From Lewinella sp. LCG006 (GTDB lineage Bacteria > Bacteroidota > Bacteroidia > Chitinophagales > Saprospiraceae), in assembly GCF_040784935.1 (NCBI RefSeq), contig NZ_CP160680.1:5313802-5377801 (forward strand): a DNA stretch of 64,000 nt, written 5' to 3'. The notes beneath the pieces are model-generated. The model searched no databases, was not told the origin of the DNA, and was given only the letters and a program-made list of their open reading frames with translations. Below, in pieces: positions 7,822 through 16,742 of this stretch. The position numbers and the translations under genes were made by a program. Every line of letters begins with the position of its first letter. The stretch's first letter is position 1.

Positions 7822-9321
7822 TTAATTTTGTTTTTTTAGTCGCAAATACTTTATGCTTTTTCCCAAAAGCTGACTTTCTATCCATAGAAGTGAAATCTCG
7901 TCAAGCCCAGCTAATACTGGCCTTTCTAGACTTTCAATTTCTTCTTTTAACTGAACCAATACTTCGTTTTCTTCTTTTCGCGAACCACTTTTTTGCAGTC
8001 GTTGGATACTACTGGAAATTAATTTGTAGAACGGGAAAAGGTTCGATTTCTGTAGTTTGCTAAAGTAACGGTTTACTGATCGTAGGGTGTTTTCTGTTTT
8101 GTCAAAGTCACCAAGACGATGGATAGCCAGCAGGTAGATGATTTGACTACCTTCATGAATATCTCTTCTTAAATCAGGATTTTTTCGTAACAATGGCTTT
8201 AAGGTCTCTAGCCATTCCATACATTCTTTAAAGCGGTCATTAAGAAAGAGTAATAGGATTGTATTGAAATGAATACTTAGATGGGAACTTGGGGTAAGAT
8301 CATATTGCTTAATTCCTCTAGTAAGGTCCCTTAAGCTATCATTGATGTCTTCGGTTGGCTTGTTGAGCAGATAAATCAAATCATAGATAGCAATTCTTTC
8401 AAAGAGTAAAGTTTTGCCTTGATAGTTAGGTGCTTCGTGGCTTTTTAATTCACTTAATAGTCGAGGAAGAGAATCAAAAATGGCAGGATTTCTGGAGGTA
8501 GCTGATAGAAGATTGGAAAAGTCTCCTACGTAGAGGACAAAGTTCTCTGAAATTAGCTTGTCGTGATTTCGCCATGTTTCAACTGTTTGCAGATATTGGT
8601 TAAAGACCTGCTCACTATCTCCTTTTAGGCGGTAAAACAGTGCTAAGAATTGATGAAACCTCCATTTAGCATGAAAGGAATGAAATTGATTAGGTTCAAG
8701 GTTTAGAATCTTTTGATAATTTTCCGCTATTACCGAAATTTCTTCATTGGCTAGACGCTGTGGATACCGAAGGAAATCAATGGAGAGGGCGTCGTAGTTA
8801 TCATGTAACCAGAGTTCCTCTTTTAGGAAGGAAAGATGACGCTCCTTCTCTTCTATTAACTCATTTACTTGATCTTGATAGTCTTTATTGAGATACTCCT
8901 TAATCAACTGCCGCTGCCTGAGGTTAATCTCCAATACCGCCAGGTGATCTTCCAACTCTAAAGCCAAGCTCTTCGCTTCGGCCAGCCGGTTTTCGGCCTG
9001 CTCGTAAAGCTTGCGCTCAAAGAGGATTTTGGCGTCGGTGAGTAGTTCCTTGATGCGGGTTTTGTAGGATTTCTTGCTTTGGTAATCGCGCATGGAACGC
9101 AGAATGGCTTCGTAAAGTCGTGCTTTATCGTCTCCTAACTTTGGGCCAAAGGTTTTTTTGAGCGGCTTCTCGGTGTATTCTTCCTGGTCGTTGATGGCCT
9201 GGAAGAGGGTGAGGTAGCGGCTTTGCTTGCGCCCACTCTTCTGTGCATCCAGGGTAAAGTACCGCTTCTCCGATTTGGACAAAGATTTGATCAGATGAAA
9301 GAGGTGGTCTTTACTACGCAT
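7822..9321 (-). CDS. Large helical-repeat protein of unknown function
   Basis: 499 aa, almost wholly helical. An N-terminal module (residues 1-75, beginning MRSKDHLFHLIKSLSKSEKR) is followed by degenerate TPR-like helix pairs (for example AKILFERKLYEQAENRLAEA and a HRLGDFDKTENTLRSV segment). Charged residues dominate, and there is no signal peptide, transmembrane helix or catalytic motif. Such cytoplasmic proteins recur as hypothetical proteins in this phylum. Probably a scaffold or protein-binding protein. The start at 9321 is the only good ATG before the conserved N-terminal module. Confidence 0.7.
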   Translation of the reverse strand: MRSKDHLFHLIKSLSKSEKRYFTLDAQKSGRKQSRYLTLFQAINDQEEYTEKPLKKTFGPKLGDDKARLYEAILRSMRDYQSKKSYKTRIKELLTDAKILFERKLYEQAENRLAEAKSLALELEDHLAVLEINLRQRQLIKEYLNKDYQDQVNELIEEKERHLSFLKEELWLHDNYDALSIDFLRYPQRLANEEISVIAENYQKILNLEPNQFHSFHAKWRFHQFLALFYRLKGDSEQVFNQYLQTVETWRNHDKLISENFVLYVGDFSNLLSATSRNPAIFDSLPRLLSELKSHEAPNYQGKTLLFERIAIYDLIYLLNKPTEDINDSLRDLTRGIKQYDLTPSSHLSIHFNTILLLFLNDRFKECMEWLETLKPLLRKNPDLRRDIHEGSQIIYLLAIHRLGDFDKTENTLRSVNRYFSKLQKSNLFPFYKLISSSIQRLQKSGSRKEENEVLVQLKEEIESLERPVLAGLDEISLLWIESQLLGKSIKYLRLKKQN

Positions 9322-9370
9322 AATATTGAGCGGCTATTCCTAGTACCAAGTACGATGTACCTAATACCTT

Positions 9371-10372
9371 TTAATTTCCTCCCAAACCATTCAATAACTG
9401 CAAATAGGGTAGAGGAATTTCAATGACGGTACGGCCATTGACCATCTGCGCACGGGCATTGGTCGCTGGTACAATAGGTTGGTTACTTCCCTGCCCGGCA
9501 GGGAGCAAACGGCCACCATCAACCCCAAAAGTGGCCAGATCACGGGCAACCGTTAGGGCTCTGTCGATGCTTACTTCCCAGTCGTAGTCGATATTGCTGC
9601 TAGGGTTTACGTGGCTAATCACGTGGACCGGGAGCTCAGGGTTGTCGCGGAGTACGACCGCAATTTGCTGCAAAGCCTGTCTTCCTTTCCAGTGGACAAG
9701 ATTGGACTCGCCCTGAGGGAAGAGAAGTGCCTGGTTCAAGGTCAATACAACGCTTTCCGTATTGGTTTCGATATTGACTTCGTTGTTGGGGAAACCGACC
9801 AAGACCCTTTGGAAGTAATTGACCAGTGCTGCCCGCTGTTGGTCGATATTTGCTTTTTCAGCATTCAGCTGATTGTAGCGAGCATCAGGTACGGCATCAT
9901 AACCCGTAGGAGAATTATATGCACCACGTGCTTCCATCTGCTGAAGCTCAGCGTTGCGGTTGCGTAGCTGGCCTTCCATTTGGGTCAGGGAGCGTTCCTT
10001 GCGATCCAGTTCTTCCTGACGCAGCGCTAGTTCGGCTTCAAGCGTCTGGGTTTCGTAGCTGGTCGTCGCCAATACCTTCTGGTTGTCACCTACGAGGTTG
10101 TTGTAGCGCTGTACCACATCCTGGTAATTGCGATTGAGTGCAATGTTGGTAGCAGTGAGGCGCTCCAATTCGCGGGTCAGCGCCTGGTATTCGGCCTGCG
10201 TTTGGTTATTGTCAGAGACTACCGCCTGGTTGACAGCGCGGATACTGTCAGTAGCGAGGGCCTCTCCTTTATAATACTCCATCGTTTGTTCCAGTTCGGC
10301 ATATTGCTGCTGAGGAACACAGGAGAATGCTAATAAGGTGCTTAAGACAGCGAGTGTGGTGAAAAGTTTCAT
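9371..10372 (-). CDS. OmpA-family lipoprotein with coiled coil
   Basis: 333 aa. A lipoprotein signal with a lipobox (LAFSC, Cys18) anchors it to a membrane. Residues 25-190 form a long heptad-rich coiled coil. The C-terminal region (about 205-325) is OmpA-like: LLFPQGESNLVHWKGRQAL, then HVISHVNPSSNIDYDWEVSIDRALTV, corresponding to the peptidoglycan-binding OmpA_C fold. It probably tethers the outer membrane to the cell wall with the coiled coil as spacer. The tail after the OmpA core (VNGRTVIEIPLPYLQLL) is a little longer than usual. Confidence 0.85.
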   Translation of the reverse strand: MKLFTTLAVLSTLLAFSCVPQQQYAELEQTMEYYKGEALATDSIRAVNQAVVSDNNQTQAEYQALTRELERLTATNIALNRNYQDVVQRYNNLVGDNQKVLATTSYETQTLEAELALRQEELDRKERSLTQMEGQLRNRNAELQQMEARGAYNSPTGYDAVPDARYNQLNAEKANIDQQRAALVNYFQRVLVGFPNNEVNIETNTESVVLTLNQALLFPQGESNLVHWKGRQALQQIAVVLRDNPELPVHVISHVNPSSNIDYDWEVSIDRALTVARDLATFGVDGGRLLPAGQGSNQPIVPATNARAQMVNGRTVIEIPLPYLQLLNGLGGN

Positions 10373-10433
10373 AGGTAATGCTCGATTTCAGTTTACATTA
10401 TAGCGAAATTAGCATTATGTAGCAAATTCCTCT

Positions 10434-10441
10434 TACTTTTG
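10434..10441 (+). promoter_or_regulatory. -7 promoter element (TACTTTTG)
   Basis: TACTTTTG fits TAnnTTTG and lies 29 nt before the ATG at 10470. Transcription would begin near 10448, which favours the 10470 start over the ATGs at 10458 and 10464. Confidence 0.4.
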
Positions 10442-10469
10442 GCGCATAAAATCCCGCATGTATATGTTT

Positions 10470-11075
10470 ATGAAAACACTTTCTTTCCTGATCATTACTT
10501 TATTTTTCTTCCAATGCGGAGGTGATAGCTCCGTTCGAGAGCAGGCAAAAGCGGAGGCCGAACAGCTAGCCAAAGCAACATCGGCATCGAATACCCTTGC
10601 GAATGCTGATCCCAAGGCACCCACCACACCGCGCAATCCCGTGATCAACGAGACCCTTACGCTGGCCATGGGCAACAGCGAAGTAAAAGCTGGCGAAACC
10701 ACCTGCTTACCCGTAACTGCTACCGGTTTCACCGATCTGATTGGTTTGCAATTTTCTATCCGCTGGGAGCGCGAAGAACTGGATTATGTGAAAGTGGATA
10801 ATTTGGAATTGACCGACCTTGGTCCGCAAAACTTCGGGGATACCCATTCCGAACTAGGGGTCGTAGCCCTGAGTTGGATTCACCAATCACTGCAGGGCGT
10901 TTCCTTGCCCCCGGATTCCCACCTGTTTGACATTTGTTTTACGCCAAAGGTGAAAGCCGGTGGCAAGGTTGATGTTCGCTTTGAAGATCGGCCCGTAGCT
11001 TTCGAGGTCATCACCGTCAAAGAGGAGTTGATGCAATTCTCAGGCAAGAATGGGCAAATAAAAGTGGTGAACTAG
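10470..11075 (+). CDS. Cohesin-like domain lipoprotein
   Basis: About 201 aa from the ATG at 10470 (alternatives at 10458 and 10464). A lipobox FFFQC near residue 16 indicates a lipoprotein. An Ala/Lys-rich linker precedes a beta sandwich (about 60-198) resembling cohesin/dockerin-partner domains: GNSEVKAGETTCLPVTATGF, then IGLQFSIRWEREELDYVKV and a FDICFTPK segment. These domains bind other proteins or carbohydrates at the cell surface; here the partner is unknown. A NUDIX gene follows after 7 nt, probably cotranscribed. Confidence 0.75.
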   Translation: MKTLSFLIITLFFFQCGGDSSVREQAKAEAEQLAKATSASNTLANADPKAPTTPRNPVINETLTLAMGNSEVKAGETTCLPVTATGFTDLIGLQFSIRWEREELDYVKVDNLELTDLGPQNFGDTHSELGVVALSWIHQSLQGVSLPPDSHLFDICFTPKVKAGGKVDVRFEDRPVAFEVITVKEELMQFSGKNGQIKVVN

Positions 11076-11082
11076 AGCGCAG

Positions 11083-11637
11083 ATGAATTACTGTAGCCAT
11101 TGTGGAGCCTCTGGGCCCGTTTTAGAAATTCCAGAAGGAGATAATCGTCCAAGGTTTATTTGCAAATCCTGTGATACCATCCATTATTCTAACCCCAACA
11201 TAGTAGCGGGCTGTCTGCCGATTTGGGGGGATAAAGTATTACTGTGCCGTAGGGCAATTCCTCCCAGAGAAGGGTATTGGAATGTGCCAAGTGGTTATCT
11301 TGAAAACGGAGAAAGCGTAGAAGAAGGAGCGATTCGCGAAGTATGGGAAGAAGCGGAAGCCAAGGTGACTATTCGAGGGGTACACAGCCTTTATAGCTTA
11401 CCTCATATCAATCAAATATACATCCATTTTTTAGCTGATCTTGAAGATGGTCAGTACGGTGTTGGTCCGGAGAGTTCGGAAACACAATTGTTTAGCGAAG
11501 AAGAAATTCCCTGGCAAGAAATAGCCTTTACCTCTTCGGTGTTTACGCTCAAGAAGTTTTTTGCCGATCGGCAGGAGGGGCAACAAAATACGCACCTGGG
11601 AGTGTACGATTACCCTAAAAAGGACCCATCGAAATAG
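11083..11637 (+). CDS. NUDIX hydrolase with N-terminal zinc ribbon
   Basis: 184 aa. The N terminus has four cysteines (YCSHCG and CKSCDT) forming a zinc ribbon, then a NUDIX domain with the signature G-YLENG-E-SVEEGAI-REVWEEAE (about residues 73-95), which binds Mg and cuts a diphosphate bond next to a nucleoside. Zinc-ribbon NUDIX proteins include NADH/ADP-ribose-type pyrophosphatases, but this shorter form is best left as a general hydrolase. Its 3' end overlaps the convergent cytidine deaminase gene by 28 nt. Confidence 0.87.
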   Translation: MNYCSHCGASGPVLEIPEGDNRPRFICKSCDTIHYSNPNIVAGCLPIWGDKVLLCRRAIPPREGYWNVPSGYLENGESVEEGAIREVWEEAEAKVTIRGVHSLYSLPHINQIYIHFLADLEDGQYGVGPESSETQLFSEEEIPWQEIAFTSSVFTLKKFFADRQEGQQNTHLGVYDYPKKDPSK

Positions 11638-12098
11638 AAGGGGAGGAGCACTTTAGCGGAATTCAACACGTAAACTGGCCCACTTTCGCCCTGAAGTAGT
11701 ACTTGGATGTCACCACTTTGCCGATGTTCGGCTTCTACCATTACCTGCCGACAAGCTCCACAGGGTGCTGCCGGTTGTAAAACGGGCTTTTGCGGATTAC
11801 GTACCCTAATGGCCATCTGCAAAATTTTGGCTTGTGGGTAAGTAGAGATTGCTGTTGCCAAGGCACTACGTTCGGCGCAAAGACACATCGGATAGGCGGC
11901 ATTTTCAAAGTTGGCGCCGGAAAGCACTTCGCCATTATCGAGTAAAACCGCAGCGCCTACGTAGAAATTTGAGTAAGGGGCGTAGGCTTTATCCAGGGCT
12001 TGTGCTGCAGCATGGAGTAAATCCTGCTGCGCTTGAGGAAGCGCTTTAGCCTCGACGGATTGCCAGTTGACCTGTAGACTATGGTTATGATTGGGCAT
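11610..12098 (-). CDS. cdd: Cytidine deaminase
   Basis: 162 aa, normal for the homotetrameric family. It converts cytidine and deoxycytidine to uridine forms in pyrimidine salvage. The zinc site is complete: C-A-E at residues 74-76 (Cys ligand, catalytic Glu) and P-C-G-A-C at 112-116 (both Cys ligands). The substrate-binding AYAPYSNFYVGAA and GANFENAAYP segments are typical. The gene is convergent with and overlaps the NUDIX gene. Confidence 0.95.
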   Translation of the reverse strand: MPNHNHSLQVNWQSVEAKALPQAQQDLLHAAAQALDKAYAPYSNFYVGAAVLLDNGEVLSGANFENAAYPMCLCAERSALATAISTYPQAKILQMAIRVRNPQKPVLQPAAPCGACRQVMVEAEHRQSGDIQVLLQGESGPVYVLNSAKVLLPFYFDGSFLG

Positions 12099-12260
12099 AA
12101 ATGATTTTAGTGGAGGGTTGTTTTCGCCAACCCACTTTAGAAACTGTATTAAACGAAAGTTAATTACGGTTGACTTAGCGTAAAAACGAAACTAAGTCAT
12201 CTATATTATTCCTAAAGATAGTATCTTACGCTCAATATCCTCAAAAATACTATTCCAGCT

Positions 12261-13595
12261 ATGAATAGCATCCTCGTCATAGGTGCAGGCCGTTCTTCCG
12301 GCGCATTAATCAATTACGTACTTGAAAAAGCCAGGGTAAAGGGCTGGTTTGTTACAGTGGCTGATGCCGATCCTTCATTGGCGGAAGCTAAGGTCAACGG
12401 GCACCCCAATGGTCGTCCTGCCTGGCTAGATGTACACAAAGTCAATGACCGCAAAGAATTGATTGGCCGTGCCGATGTGGTGGTTTCTTTGCTGCCAGCT
12501 CACCTGCATGTAGAAGTAGCACAAGATTGTATTAAGCTCAACAAACATCTAATTACAGCGTCTTACGTTTCCAAGGAAATGTACAGTTTGGGCGATGAAG
12601 TGCGCGACCGAGAGTTGATTTTCATGGGCGAAATGGGGCTTGACCCCGGCATTGACCACATGTCGGCCATGCAAAAGATTGATGAAATCAAAGCGAAAGG
12701 GGGAAAATTGATTTCCTTCCGTTCGTATACCGGAGGGCTGATTGCCCCTGAGAGTGACAATAACCCCTGGCATTATAAATTTACCTGGAATCCACGTAAC
12801 GTAGTACTGGCAGGCCAGGGTACTGCCCAGTATTTGCGTAAGAAAAAATATAAATTCATTCCCTACAACCGCTTGTTCCGAAAAACCTGGGACATTGAAG
12901 TGCCGGGAATGGGCCCTTTTGAAGTGTATGCCAACCGTGATAGTTTGCTCTACCGAGAGCAGTATGGCCTCAAGAATATTCCCACCATTCTTCGGGGGAC
13001 TATTCGTTACCCTGGGTATTGTGCGGCCTGGAATGCGCTTATCAAGATTGGCCTTACGGATGCTGATTTCCCCATCCTTGATAGTGATAAACTTACTTAT
13101 CATGGATTGATGGAAGCCTTTGCACCGGAAGGTAGTGGCTCGGTTAAGGACCGCATAGCTGGTATGATTAAGGAAAAGCCTGATTCTGACGTGATGCAGA
13201 AACTGGACTGGCTTGGCTTGTTCAGTAAGCGTAAGATTGGAATCCCCAATGCTACACCAGCACTTATTTTAGAAAACCTTCTTTTGAAAAAGTGGAAGCT
13301 GGAGCCTGAGGATAAGGACATGATCATCATGCAGCACGAGTTTGTTTATACCCTCAACGGCAAAAAACGCAAGCTGATCTCCTCGATGGTTATGAAAGGT
13401 GAAAACCAACACGATACTGCGATGGCCCGCCTGGTAGGATTACCGATGGGGATTTTTGTAGGTTTGATCATTGAAGGTAAAATCAAGTCAACCGGAGTAC
13501 AAATTCCGGTGATGAAAGAGGTTTACGAGCCCGTGTTGGAAGAGCTTAAGCAATATGGAGTAACATTCACTGAACAGGAAGAAGTTCTTAAGTAA
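12261..13595 (+). CDS. Saccharopine dehydrogenase-family oxidoreductase (glutamate-forming type)
   Basis: 444 aa. The N terminus SILVIGAGRSSGAL is a Rossmann NAD(P)-binding loop; the catalytic domain follows the saccharopine dehydrogenase/homospermidine synthase fold (MGLDPGIDHMSAM, SYTGGLIAPES, KFTWNPRNVVLAGQG). These features match the L-glutamate-forming enzyme that handles saccharopine in lysine metabolism. No alpha-aminoadipate gene lies nearby, so the true substrate is uncertain. A flippase-like gene starts 6 nt downstream and a second, different family member is at 15024. Confidence 0.8.
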   Translation: MNSILVIGAGRSSGALINYVLEKARVKGWFVTVADADPSLAEAKVNGHPNGRPAWLDVHKVNDRKELIGRADVVVSLLPAHLHVEVAQDCIKLNKHLITASYVSKEMYSLGDEVRDRELIFMGEMGLDPGIDHMSAMQKIDEIKAKGGKLISFRSYTGGLIAPESDNNPWHYKFTWNPRNVVLAGQGTAQYLRKKKYKFIPYNRLFRKTWDIEVPGMGPFEVYANRDSLLYREQYGLKNIPTILRGTIRYPGYCAAWNALIKIGLTDADFPILDSDKLTYHGLMEAFAPEGSGSVKDRIAGMIKEKPDSDVMQKLDWLGLFSKRKIGIPNATPALILENLLLKKWKLEPEDKDMIIMQHEFVYTLNGKKRKLISSMVMKGENQHDTAMARLVGLPMGIFVGLIIEGKIKSTGVQIPVMKEVYEPVLEELKQYGVTFTEQEEVLK

Positions 13596-13600
13596 ATTCA

Positions 13601-14914
13601 TTGGGCCTACTTAGTAGCATTGAGCATCGTTTGACCAACGCTCGCGCCTTTCAGCTCTTTCAGTTGATGCGGCAGGGGGCACTCATTCTTATTGCAATAG
13701 CATTGGCCAAAGCGCCCTTGTCGGTAGCGCAGGTGGGTACTTTCGAGATGCTTACCTACTTGGGCTATTTGCTTACCTTTTTTTGGGTGTCAGGGTTTAT
13801 GCAGGGCTTGCTTAGTCATTATCCTACGTTGGCTCCGCAGCAAAAGCAGCAATTGCTTTTTCAATCTTTTTTGGTTTTTACGGGTGTTGGACTGGGTTTG
13901 GCTTCGTTATTACTGCTGGGGCAGGAGTGGTTGCTGCCACTGCTGGTGCAACGCACTTCATTGCCATATCTGGGGTTATTCGTTGTCTTTTTGGTGAGTA
14001 GCCTTACTGCTAGTCTGCAGGAACATTTTTACTTATTGGAAGGACGCAAAATAGCCTTAGTGATTTATGGTGCGCTGAGTGCTGGTGCTCAGGTAATTGC
14101 GGTGGCCTTGCCGCCTTTTTGGGGTTGCGATTTTGCGTATAGTTTTTGGGGTTTGGCGGCGGTGGGGATGCTCAAGTGGTGTTGGTTGCTTGGTTATGTT
14201 GTTCGTAATGGTGCATGGCGTTGGTCGGAAGAGATTCTGAAAAGCTGGTGGCTCATTTCCTGGCCTTTGGGTTTGTATGCACTGATGGCAGGACTCAATC
14301 AGTCATTGGGGCCCTGGCTCGTGGGGTACTTCTTTGCAGGAGACACAGAAGCCTTCGCGCTCTATCGCTACGGAGCGCGTGAACTTCCATTACTTTCGGC
14401 ATTGGCAGGGGCCTTGGGGAGTGCACTGATTCCAGCCATTGCGCAGCACTTGGATAATGGTCTGAAAGACCTGCGACAAGAGACGACCCAACTTTACCAC
14501 TTGCTCTTTCCGTTAACGATTTTGCTCTTGCTGACGGCGCATTGGTGGTTTCCCTGGGTCTTTTCTTCAGACTACCAGGATAGTGTTCCCCTGTTTCGTA
14601 CCTTTTTATTGCTTACTTCTGCACATTTGCTTTTTGCGCGCACCGTATTGGTGGCCAAGCAAGATACGCGTTGGATTCCTCTCTTCGCTGTCGGGAGTTT
14701 TTGCTTCCAATTACTGCTGGGGTTCTTGCTGGTGCCGATATTAGGCTTAAATGGCGTAGCGTTGGCGGCAGTGTTGGCTTTTGGCGCAGAGAAGGTACTT
14801 CTGGTGCTTTATGTGCAAAAGAAGTATGGACTTTCGTGGATGGTTTACACGCCCTGGAAATGGTGGTTGTTTTATAGCATACTGTTGTTGTTGGGGTATT
14901 TGTTGTTGGGGTAG
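13601..14914 (+). CDS. Polysaccharide flippase-like multispanning membrane protein
   Basis: 437 aa with about 12 hydrophobic helices and the layout of the MOP superfamily (Wzx/RfbX-like). The N terminus FQLFQLMRQGALILIAIALA and the repeated 'YLGYLLTFFWVSGFMQGLL'-type helices fit. It would flip a lipid-linked sugar or similar amphiphile. The start is TTG at 13601, 6 nt after the upstream stop; no ATG is available before helix 1. No glycosyltransferases are adjacent, which is unusual for a Wzx gene, and it sits between two saccharopine-dehydrogenase-fold genes. Confidence 0.75.
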   Translation: MGLLSSIEHRLTNARAFQLFQLMRQGALILIAIALAKAPLSVAQVGTFEMLTYLGYLLTFFWVSGFMQGLLSHYPTLAPQQKQQLLFQSFLVFTGVGLGLASLLLLGQEWLLPLLVQRTSLPYLGLFVVFLVSSLTASLQEHFYLLEGRKIALVIYGALSAGAQVIAVALPPFWGCDFAYSFWGLAAVGMLKWCWLLGYVVRNGAWRWSEEILKSWWLISWPLGLYALMAGLNQSLGPWLVGYFFAGDTEAFALYRYGARELPLLSALAGALGSALIPAIAQHLDNGLKDLRQETTQLYHLLFPLTILLLLTAHWWFPWVFSSDYQDSVPLFRTFLLLTSAHLLFARTVLVAKQDTRWIPLFAVGSFCFQLLLGFLLVPILGLNGVALAAVLAFGAEKVLLVLYVQKKYGLSWMVYTPWKWWLFYSILLLLGYLLLG

Positions 14915-14959
14915 TGTGCCGTGATGTAGATACAATCTACGCCTAACGGGTATTTCCTG

Positions 14960-14988
14960 TTGAAGCCGCAGGAAAATTTGTAGTTTTG
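14960..14988 (+). promoter_or_regulatory. Promoter upstream of second saccharopine-dehydrogenase-fold gene
   Basis: TTG at 14960-14962, 18-nt spacer, TAGTTTTG at 14981-14988, 36 nt before the ATG at 15024. Suggests separate transcription of this gene. Confidence 0.45.
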
Positions 14989-15023
14989 TAGCTCAATGTA
15001 ACTCATCAAACAGAACAAGATAC

Positions 15024-16229
15024 ATGTCTAAAGTACTCATTATCGGTGCCGGAGGAGTAGGTCGGGTGACGACCATCAAATGTGCTCAACATCCGGACGT
15101 TTTTTCAGGAATTATGCTGGCTAGCCGCACCAAATCCAAATGCGATGTGATCGCGGAAGATATTCGGCAACAATTGGGATATACCAATATTGAAACTGCG
15201 GCAGTAGACGCCGAGAATGTGCCGGAATTGGTAGCACTTATCCGTTCTTACGGTCCCAAATTGGTGGTGCATGTGGCGCTTCCTTATCAGGACCTGACCA
15301 TCATGGATGCTTGTCTTGAAGCAGGCGTGCATTACCTTGATACGGCAAATTACGAGCCTAAAGACGAAGCCAAATTTGAGTACAGCTGGCAATGGGCTTA
15401 CCAGGATCGCTTCCGTGAGGCTGGACTGCTGGCAGTATTAGGTTGTGGTTTTGACCCCGGTGTGACCAGCATTTTTACTGCCCGTGCTGCCAAGCATTTC
15501 TTTGATGAAATTCACTACCTCGACATCGTGGATGCGAATGCGGGGGATCACGGTAAGGCTTTTGCCACCAACTTTAACCCTGAGATCAACATCCGGGAAG
15601 TAACGCAAAAAGGTCGCTACTGGGAGAATGGCCAATGGGTAGAAACCGAGCCACACGAGATCATGAAGGTGCTCAACTACCCAGATGTAGGACCAAAGAA
15701 CTCCTACCTTATCTACCACGAGGAGTTGGAATCATTGGTGAAAAACTTCCCAACCCTCAAGCGGGCCCGTTTCTGGATGACCTTTGGGGATGAATACCTG
15801 ACGCACTTGCGTGTTATTCAGAACATTGGCATGGCTGGTATTGAGCCAGTGATGCATAAAGGAGTGGAGATCATTCCGCTGGAATTCCTAAAGTCGGTAT
15901 TGCCAGACCCTGGTGATCTGGGTGAAAACTACACGGGGCAGACCAGCATTGGTTGCCGAATCCGCGGTATCAAAGATGGCAAAGAGAAAACCTACTATAT
16001 CTGGAACAATTGTAGCCACGAAGCGGCCTACAAGGAGACAGGTGCACAAGGTGTGAGCTATACCACTGGCGTGCCCGCCATGACAGGTGCTATGATGATA
16101 CTGACCGGCAAATGGAGCGGTGTAGGGGTGAAGAACGTAGAAGAGTTCAATCCCGATCCATTCCTGGAAGTCTTGGGCAATCACGGCCTGCCTTGGCACG
16201 AGGAGCACAATGTGGATTTAGAGCTATAA
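15024..16229 (+). CDS. Carboxynorspermidine/saccharopine dehydrogenase-family enzyme
   Basis: 401 aa, cytoplasmic NAD(P)-dependent oxidoreductase. KVLIIGAGGVGRV is the nucleotide loop; LGCGFDPGVTSIF and IVDANAGDHGKAFATNFNPE are typical of the carboxynorspermidine dehydrogenase (CASDH) branch, which condenses aspartate semialdehyde with a diamine and reduces the product. In this phylum that branch makes spermidine together with a decarboxylase; the decarboxylase is not here. A lysine-pathway role is possible but less likely. A perfect 13-bp hairpin follows the stop. Confidence 0.8.
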   Translation: MSKVLIIGAGGVGRVTTIKCAQHPDVFSGIMLASRTKSKCDVIAEDIRQQLGYTNIETAAVDAENVPELVALIRSYGPKLVVHVALPYQDLTIMDACLEAGVHYLDTANYEPKDEAKFEYSWQWAYQDRFREAGLLAVLGCGFDPGVTSIFTARAAKHFFDEIHYLDIVDANAGDHGKAFATNFNPEINIREVTQKGRYWENGQWVETEPHEIMKVLNYPDVGPKNSYLIYHEELESLVKNFPTLKRARFWMTFGDEYLTHLRVIQNIGMAGIEPVMHKGVEIIPLEFLKSVLPDPGDLGENYTGQTSIGCRIRGIKDGKEKTYYIWNNCSHEAAYKETGAQGVSYTTGVPAMTGAMMILTGKWSGVGVKNVEEFNPDPFLEVLGNHGLPWHEEHNVDLEL

Positions 16230-16256
16230 AGCCGGCAATGCCGGTAGGGCCTGTAT

Positions 16257-16290
16257 CAGCAGGGGTGTTTGCAACACAACACCCCTGCTG
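16257..16290 (+). terminator. 13-bp perfect hairpin after the 15024-16229 gene
   Basis: Arms at 16257-16269 and 16278-16290 are perfectly complementary (CAGCAGGGGTGTT) around an 8-nt loop, followed by a short TTTT. It lies 27 nt after the stop and ends just before the next -7 element, so it probably isolates the two transcripts. Confidence 0.75.
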
Positions 16291-16302
16291 CATTAGTTTT
16301 CC

Positions 16303-16310
16303 TATCTTTG
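16303..16310 (+). promoter_or_regulatory. -7 promoter element (TATCTTTG)
   Basis: TATCTTTG begins 12 nt after the hairpin and 42 nt before the ATG at 16345; expected to drive the small gene and the MutT-like gene. Confidence 0.45.
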
Positions 16311-16344
16311 GCTGTCTGCTATTGAACAGCGGAGAATCAATATT

Positions 16345-16737
16345 ATGATGCAACCTTTCGAAAAGACTTTGCCCTTCAAAACGGATGGCGCTTACCATGG
16401 TTTCGCGGAGGTGAGTGGTATGCTGCATATTGAGCGTGACCATTTAGAACTAGAGTTTGAGGTGAAGGATAGCTTTTTGGGAGCCCTGAAATCTGGGCCA
16501 AAACAGCTGGAGATTGCCTATGCTGACTTGTCAAATTTGACCTATGTACGTACCCTTTTTACATCTAGGTTAGAAATCAAAGTTAAACGTTTGGGGGTTT
16601 TATCGCGTTTTCCCGCTGCTAAAGATGGAATGATTTCCCTCAAAATCAAGCGAAAGCTAAAGGAGGAAGCGGAAGATATCGCAACTTATGCCAACCTACG
16701 GATTGCCGAGATAGGGTTGGAGAACCTGGAAGGGTAG
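16345..16737 (+). CDS. Conserved small hypothetical protein
   Basis: 130 aa, not recognised as a named family. Beta-rich pattern (YHGFAEVSGMLHIERDHLELEFEV, then SRLEIKVKRL), reminiscent of a PH-like or small sandwich fold, ending in a basic helix (KIKRKLKEEAEDIATYANLRIAEI). No signal or transmembrane helix. It is followed after 5 nt by the MutT-like gene and has its own -7 element and terminator in front, so this looks like a two-gene unit. Confidence 0.65.
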   Translation: MMQPFEKTLPFKTDGAYHGFAEVSGMLHIERDHLELEFEVKDSFLGALKSGPKQLEIAYADLSNLTYVRTLFTSRLEIKVKRLGVLSRFPAAKDGMISLKIKRKLKEEAEDIATYANLRIAEIGLENLEG

Positions 16738-16742
16738 GAGCA

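Noticed and set aside
12549-13103. 184-codon minus-strand frame inside the 12261 gene
   Set aside because: Antisense shadow of a well-conserved saccharopine-dehydrogenase-fold gene.
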